Positions 61,302 through 64,000 of a stretch of 64,000 nucleotides of DNA are shown piece by piece. Location of the stretch: positions 1 through 64,000 of the forward strand of contig NZ_JAUHHE010000002.1 of assembly GCF_030410375.1 (NCBI RefSeq), written 5' to 3'. The first letter of the stretch is position 1. Each line of letters begins with the position of its first letter. The notes under the pieces were generated by a model. That model saw only the letters and a program-made list of their open reading frames with translations, did no database searches and was not told the origin of the DNA. The DNA is from Zwartia vadi. Lineage in GTDB: Bacteria > Pseudomonadota > Gammaproteobacteria > Burkholderiales > Burkholderiaceae_B. The position numbers were made by a program, and so were the translations under genes.

Positions 61302-62522
61302 TTACTTGCGACCAGCACGTGCCTCGATACGCATACGGAGTGCATTGAGTTTGATAAAGCCCGCAGCATCTGCCTGATTATAGGCACCACCATCATCATC
61401 AAATGTTGCGATGGTTTGATCAAAGAGTGTATCTTTTGAGTCGCGCGAAACAGTATAGACGCCACCCTTGTAAAGTTTAACGCGCACCCAGCCGTTGACG
61501 TCCTGTTGAGTGGTGTCAATCAATGCTTGTAATGCACGTCGCTCAGGAGACCACCAGTAGCCGTTATAAATCAAAGAAGCATAACGAGGCATCAGGTCGT
61601 CTTTGAGGTGAGCGACTTCGCGATCGAGCGTGATTGACTCAATGGCACGGTGAGCCTTGAGCATAATGGTGCCGCCCGGAGTTTCGTAGCAGCCACGTGA
61701 TTTCATTCCGACGTAACGGTTTTCAACCAAATCCAGGCGACCGATTCCGTGCTTGCCACCAAGCTCGTTGAGTTTTGTCAAAACCTGTGCAGGCGAGAGA
61801 CGCACGCCATTCAAACCAACAATATCTCCGCGCTCAAACTCGATATCCAGATACTCAGCTTGATCAGGTGCGGCTTCGGGAGAAACCGTCCAGCGCCACA
61901 TGGATTCCTCGGCTTCGGCTTTCGGGTCTTCGAGGTGTCGACCCTCGAAGCTGATATGAAGGAGGTTGGCGTCCATGGAGTAGGGTGCGCCACCTTGCTT
62001 ATGTTTCATGTCGATCGCGATACCTGCGGCCTCCGCATACTGGAGAAGTTTTTCGCGGGAAACAAGATCCCACTCGCGCCAGGGAGCAATGACTTTTATG
62101 CCTGGTTCCAGCGCGTAATAACCGAGCTCAAAACGAACTTGATCGTTACCTTTGCCAGTGGCGCCATGCGAAACCGCATCGGCGCCAACTTGACGCGCGA
62201 TCTCGATTTGGCGCTTGGCGATCAGAGGGCGGGCAATCGATGTGCCGAGCAAGTATTCACCTTCGTAGACTGTGTTGCAACGGAACATTGGAAACACAAA
62301 GTCTCTGACAAACTCTTCGCGCAGGTCGTCAATGAAAATCTGCTCAGGCTTGATACCAAATTTAATCGCTTTGGCGCGCGCAGGTTCAAGTTCCTCACCC
62401 TGGCCAATGTCGGCGGTAAAGGTCACGACTTCGCACTGGTAGGTGTCCTGCAGCCACTTCAAAATGACCGAAGTGTCTAGACCGCCTGAATAGGCCAATA
62501 CAACTTTTTTAATATCGCTCAT
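61302..62522 (-). CDS. argG: Argininosuccinate synthase
   Basis: Joins citrulline and aspartate with ATP, the seventh step of arginine synthesis. The 406 residues are the usual length of the type I enzyme. The ATP-binding PP-loop is [13 protein letters not shown] at residues 9-21. [14 protein letters not shown] and [21 protein letters not shown] are conserved blocks. It follows argF by 56 bp and completes the argD-argF-argG run. Confidence 0.97.
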   Translation of the reverse strand: MSDIKKVVLAYSGGLDTSVILKWLQDTYQCEVVTFTADIGQGEELEPARAKAIKFGIKPEQIFIDDLREEFVRDFVFPMFRCNTVYEGEYLLGTSIARPLIAKRQIEIARQVGADAVSHGATGKGNDQVRFELGYYALEPGIKVIAPWREWDLVSREKLLQYAEAAGIAIDMKHKQGGAPYSMDANLLHISFEGRHLEDPKAEAEESMWRWTVSPEAAPDQAEYLDIEFERGDIVGLNGVRLSPAQVLTKLNELGGKHGIGRLDLVENRYVGMKSRGCYETPGGTIMLKAHRAIESITLDREVAHLKDDLMPRYASLIYNGYWWSPERRALQALIDTTQQDVNGWVRVKLYKGGVYTVSRDSKDTLFDQTIATFDDDGGAYNQADAAGFIKLNALRMRIEARAGRK

Positions 62523-62578
62523 GAGCTGCTCTGTATGAAGAAAGTAAGGATTTTAACCCGTTGATTGGGTATATTGAA

Positions 62579-63520
62579 CTAGTTCACTTGGCCAAGGAGC
62601 AGGAACTCCATCAAGGCTTTTTGGACGTGCAATCTGTTTTCAGCTTCGTCCCACACAACACTCTGAGGACCTTCGAGTACCTCTGTTGTCACTTCCTCGC
62701 CGCGGTGAGCGGGTAAGCAATGCATGAACAACGCGTCGGGTGCAGCGCAGGCCATCATTTCCTCATCCACACACCAGTCTGCAAACGCTTTGCGCCGCTC
62801 TTCGTTTTCAGCTTCGTAGCCCATGCTTGTCCAGACGTCCGTCGTCACAAGATGTGCGCCTTGGCAGGCGGCGTTGGGGTCGGCAAACTCTTTGAATGTG
62901 GCTTCGTTGGTATGACCAATACGTGAGGGTTCGAGACGATAGCCCGCAGGCGCTGAAACATTGAGTTTGAAATCAAGAAGTTCCGCAGCTTGCAACCATG
63001 TATAAGCCATGTTGTTGGCATCACCTACCCAGGCAATAGTCTTACCAGCAATACTGCCTCGGTTTTCGATGAACGTAAAAATATCCGCCAAAATCTGGCA
63101 GGGGTGAAACTCATTGGTCAAGCCATTGATCACGGGCACACGAGAGTGTTCGGCAAAGCGCTCCAACCGCGTTTGCTCAAACGTGCGGATCATCACGATA
63201 TCCACCATGCGCGATACTACGCGCGCAGTGTCTTCGATAGGTTCGGAGCGGCCAAGCTGTGAGTCATTGGTCGTCAGATGAATGACAGACCCACCCATTT
63301 GGTACATGCCGGCCTCAAAAGATACGCGCGTGCGGGTGCTGGCTTTTTCAAACACCATCGCAAGTGTGCGATCGTGCAAGGAGTGATGGGGTTCGTAGCG
63401 TTTGAATTTATCCTTGATCAGACGCGCACGGTCGAGAACGTAGAGCAATTCCGAACGCGTGAAATCACTAAATTGCAGAAAATGTCTGATTTGAGCGTTC
63501 GGTTTTGCGGCGGTTGACAT
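62579..63520 (-). CDS. argF: Ornithine carbamoyltransferase
   Basis: Makes citrulline from ornithine and carbamoyl phosphate. 313 residues. The carbamoyl-phosphate motif is EKASTRTRVSFEAGM near residue 55. HPCQILADIFT near 140 and the ornithine loop MHCLPAHRGEEV near 268 are present. It lies 48 bp after argD. Confidence 0.97.
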   Translation of the reverse strand: MSTAAKPNAQIRHFLQFSDFTRSELLYVLDRARLIKDKFKRYEPHHSLHDRTLAMVFEKASTRTRVSFEAGMYQMGGSVIHLTTNDSQLGRSEPIEDTARVVSRMVDIVMIRTFEQTRLERFAEHSRVPVINGLTNEFHPCQILADIFTFIENRGSIAGKTIAWVGDANNMAYTWLQAAELLDFKLNVSAPAGYRLEPSRIGHTNEATFKEFADPNAACQGAHLVTTDVWTSMGYEAENEERRKAFADWCVDEEMMACAAPDALFMHCLPAHRGEEVTTEVLEGPQSVVWDEAENRLHVQKALMEFLLLGQVN

Positions 63521-63568
63521 AATTGACTCGGTTATTGAAAAGACACTTATTGCTTGGCAAAGGCCTAA

Positions 63569-64000
63569 TTACTCGGCGGTAAAGGCCTTGATCAAAGGGA
63601 CTAGGATCTTGACGATTTGATCGGTCTCGGACTCAGTAATGATCAAGGGTGGAAGCATACGAATAACGCGGTCTCTCGTGACGTTGATCAGCAGTCCGGC
63701 CTCGAGTGCACGACCCACCAGAACGCCACAGGGCTTTTCCAGCTCGATGCCGAGCATCAGACCCTGGCCACGAACCTCCCGCACGCCTGGCACCCCCTTT
63801 AGCGCTTGCTGAAGGGACATTTTGAGATGAGCGCCTACTTTGGCAGCATGCTCAAGCAGTTTGTCATCTTCAAGGGTTTTCAGTGTTGCATTACCTGCTG
63901 CACAAACAAGTGGTCCGCCTCCAAAGGTTGTGCCATGACTGCCAGGTCCCAATACCCCGGCAGCAGGGCCCCGCGCGGCGATGGCACCGATGGGTACGCC
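63569..64000 (-). CDS. argD: Acetylornithine aminotransferase (5' end beyond the window)
   Basis: C-terminal 143 residues of a class III PLP aminotransferase; the frame is open to the window edge and the N-terminus lies outside. The visible part begins GVPIGAIAARGPAAGVLGPGSHGTTFGGGPL, which closely follows the PLP-lysine region in ArgD, and ends in the small C-terminal domain (LMLGIELEKPCGVLVGRALEAGLLIN, RMLPPLIITESE). It converts N-acetylglutamate semialdehyde to N-acetylornithine. First of the argD-argF-argG genes. Confidence 0.92.
   Translation of the reverse strand, partial: GVPIGAIAARGPAAGVLGPGSHGTTFGGGPLVCAAGNATLKTLEDDKLLEHAAKVGAHLKMSLQQALKGVPGVREVRGQGLMLGIELEKPCGVLVGRALEAGLLINVTRDRVIRMLPPLIITESETDQIVKILVPLIKAFTAE

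Noticed and set aside
61749..62480. 243-codon plus-strand frame
   Set aside because: It lies entirely antisense within argG, whose protein is unmistakable. It is a by-product of argG codon use.

Overview
The window looks like chromosome from a betaproteobacterium, most likely order Burkholderiales and plausibly family Alcaligenaceae. The reasons are the Bug-type (TTT) and TRAP solute receptors, the argD-argF-argG order, the glcDEF cluster behind an extra FAD oxidase, and the overall look of the proteins. This is inference from protein families; no 16S gene is present. I see no insertion sequence, prophage, CRISPR array or integrase. Genes are dense and most belong to small operons.

Layout. 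165-5482 (+): a D-2-hydroxyacid dehydrogenase of the FAD_binding_4 type followed by glcDEF (glycolate oxidase). 5572-8479 (-): proton-translocating transhydrogenase with a split alpha subunit (pntAA-pntAB-pntB) and overlapping start and stop codons. 8614-15082: housekeeping and mixed genes (mnmA, a GST, purB, cytochrome c', a pcaD-like hydrolase, cytochrome b561, an EEP-family enzyme). 15127-18845 (+): a cyanate-utilisation operon of ABC transporter plus cyanase. It is preceded by an exact sigma-54 -24/-12 promoter and an exact NtrC-type enhancer site, so it is very probably nitrogen-starvation controlled. 18930-22340: two M20-type amidases/peptidases and a convergent amidohydrolase. tRNA-Met lies at 22485.

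22568-27755 (-): tonB-exbB-exbD behind a Fur-box-like site, then a HlyD adaptor / FtsX permease / ATPase exporter. 27817-33696: a LysR regulator divergent from an Ldh2-type dehydrogenase, a Bug receptor and a cupin. These face a TauE-type exporter and an M81 peptidase. 33795-36351 (-): Pit phosphate transporter with an LprI-like periplasmic protein. 36518-38440 (+): an orphan B12/radical SAM protein with CX4CX2C spacing. 38518-42448 (+): class II aldolase-like protein, a perfect 25-bp palindrome, a DctPQM TRAP transporter and a terminator. 42494-47343: an isovaleryl-CoA dehydrogenase-like enzyme convergent with a fused indolepyruvate ferredoxin oxidoreductase.

47384-49374 (-): an OPRT (pyrE-like) gene overlapping an N-carbamoyl amidase. 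49493-53707: nudC, an asparaginase homologue with an altered catalytic motif, a crotonase lacking both hydratase glutamates, an AEC transporter and a GNAT. 53737-58414: tRNA-Leu divergent from rnr, rlmB, and a Cys/Met-metabolism PLP enzyme. 58700-59157: HU protein, a strong terminator and tRNA-Val. 59210-59350 is a decaying 14-15 bp pyrimidine-rich tandem repeat. It lies directly upstream of a two-component pair (59414-61238) whose kinase has almost no periplasmic domain. 61302-64000 (-): argD (cut by the window end), argF, argG.

The strongest regulatory observation is the NtrC/sigma-54 arrangement on the cyanate operon. The least explained structures are the repeat array at 59210-59350, the palindrome at 39414-39438, and the overlap between the tRNA-Leu promoter and the start of rnr.
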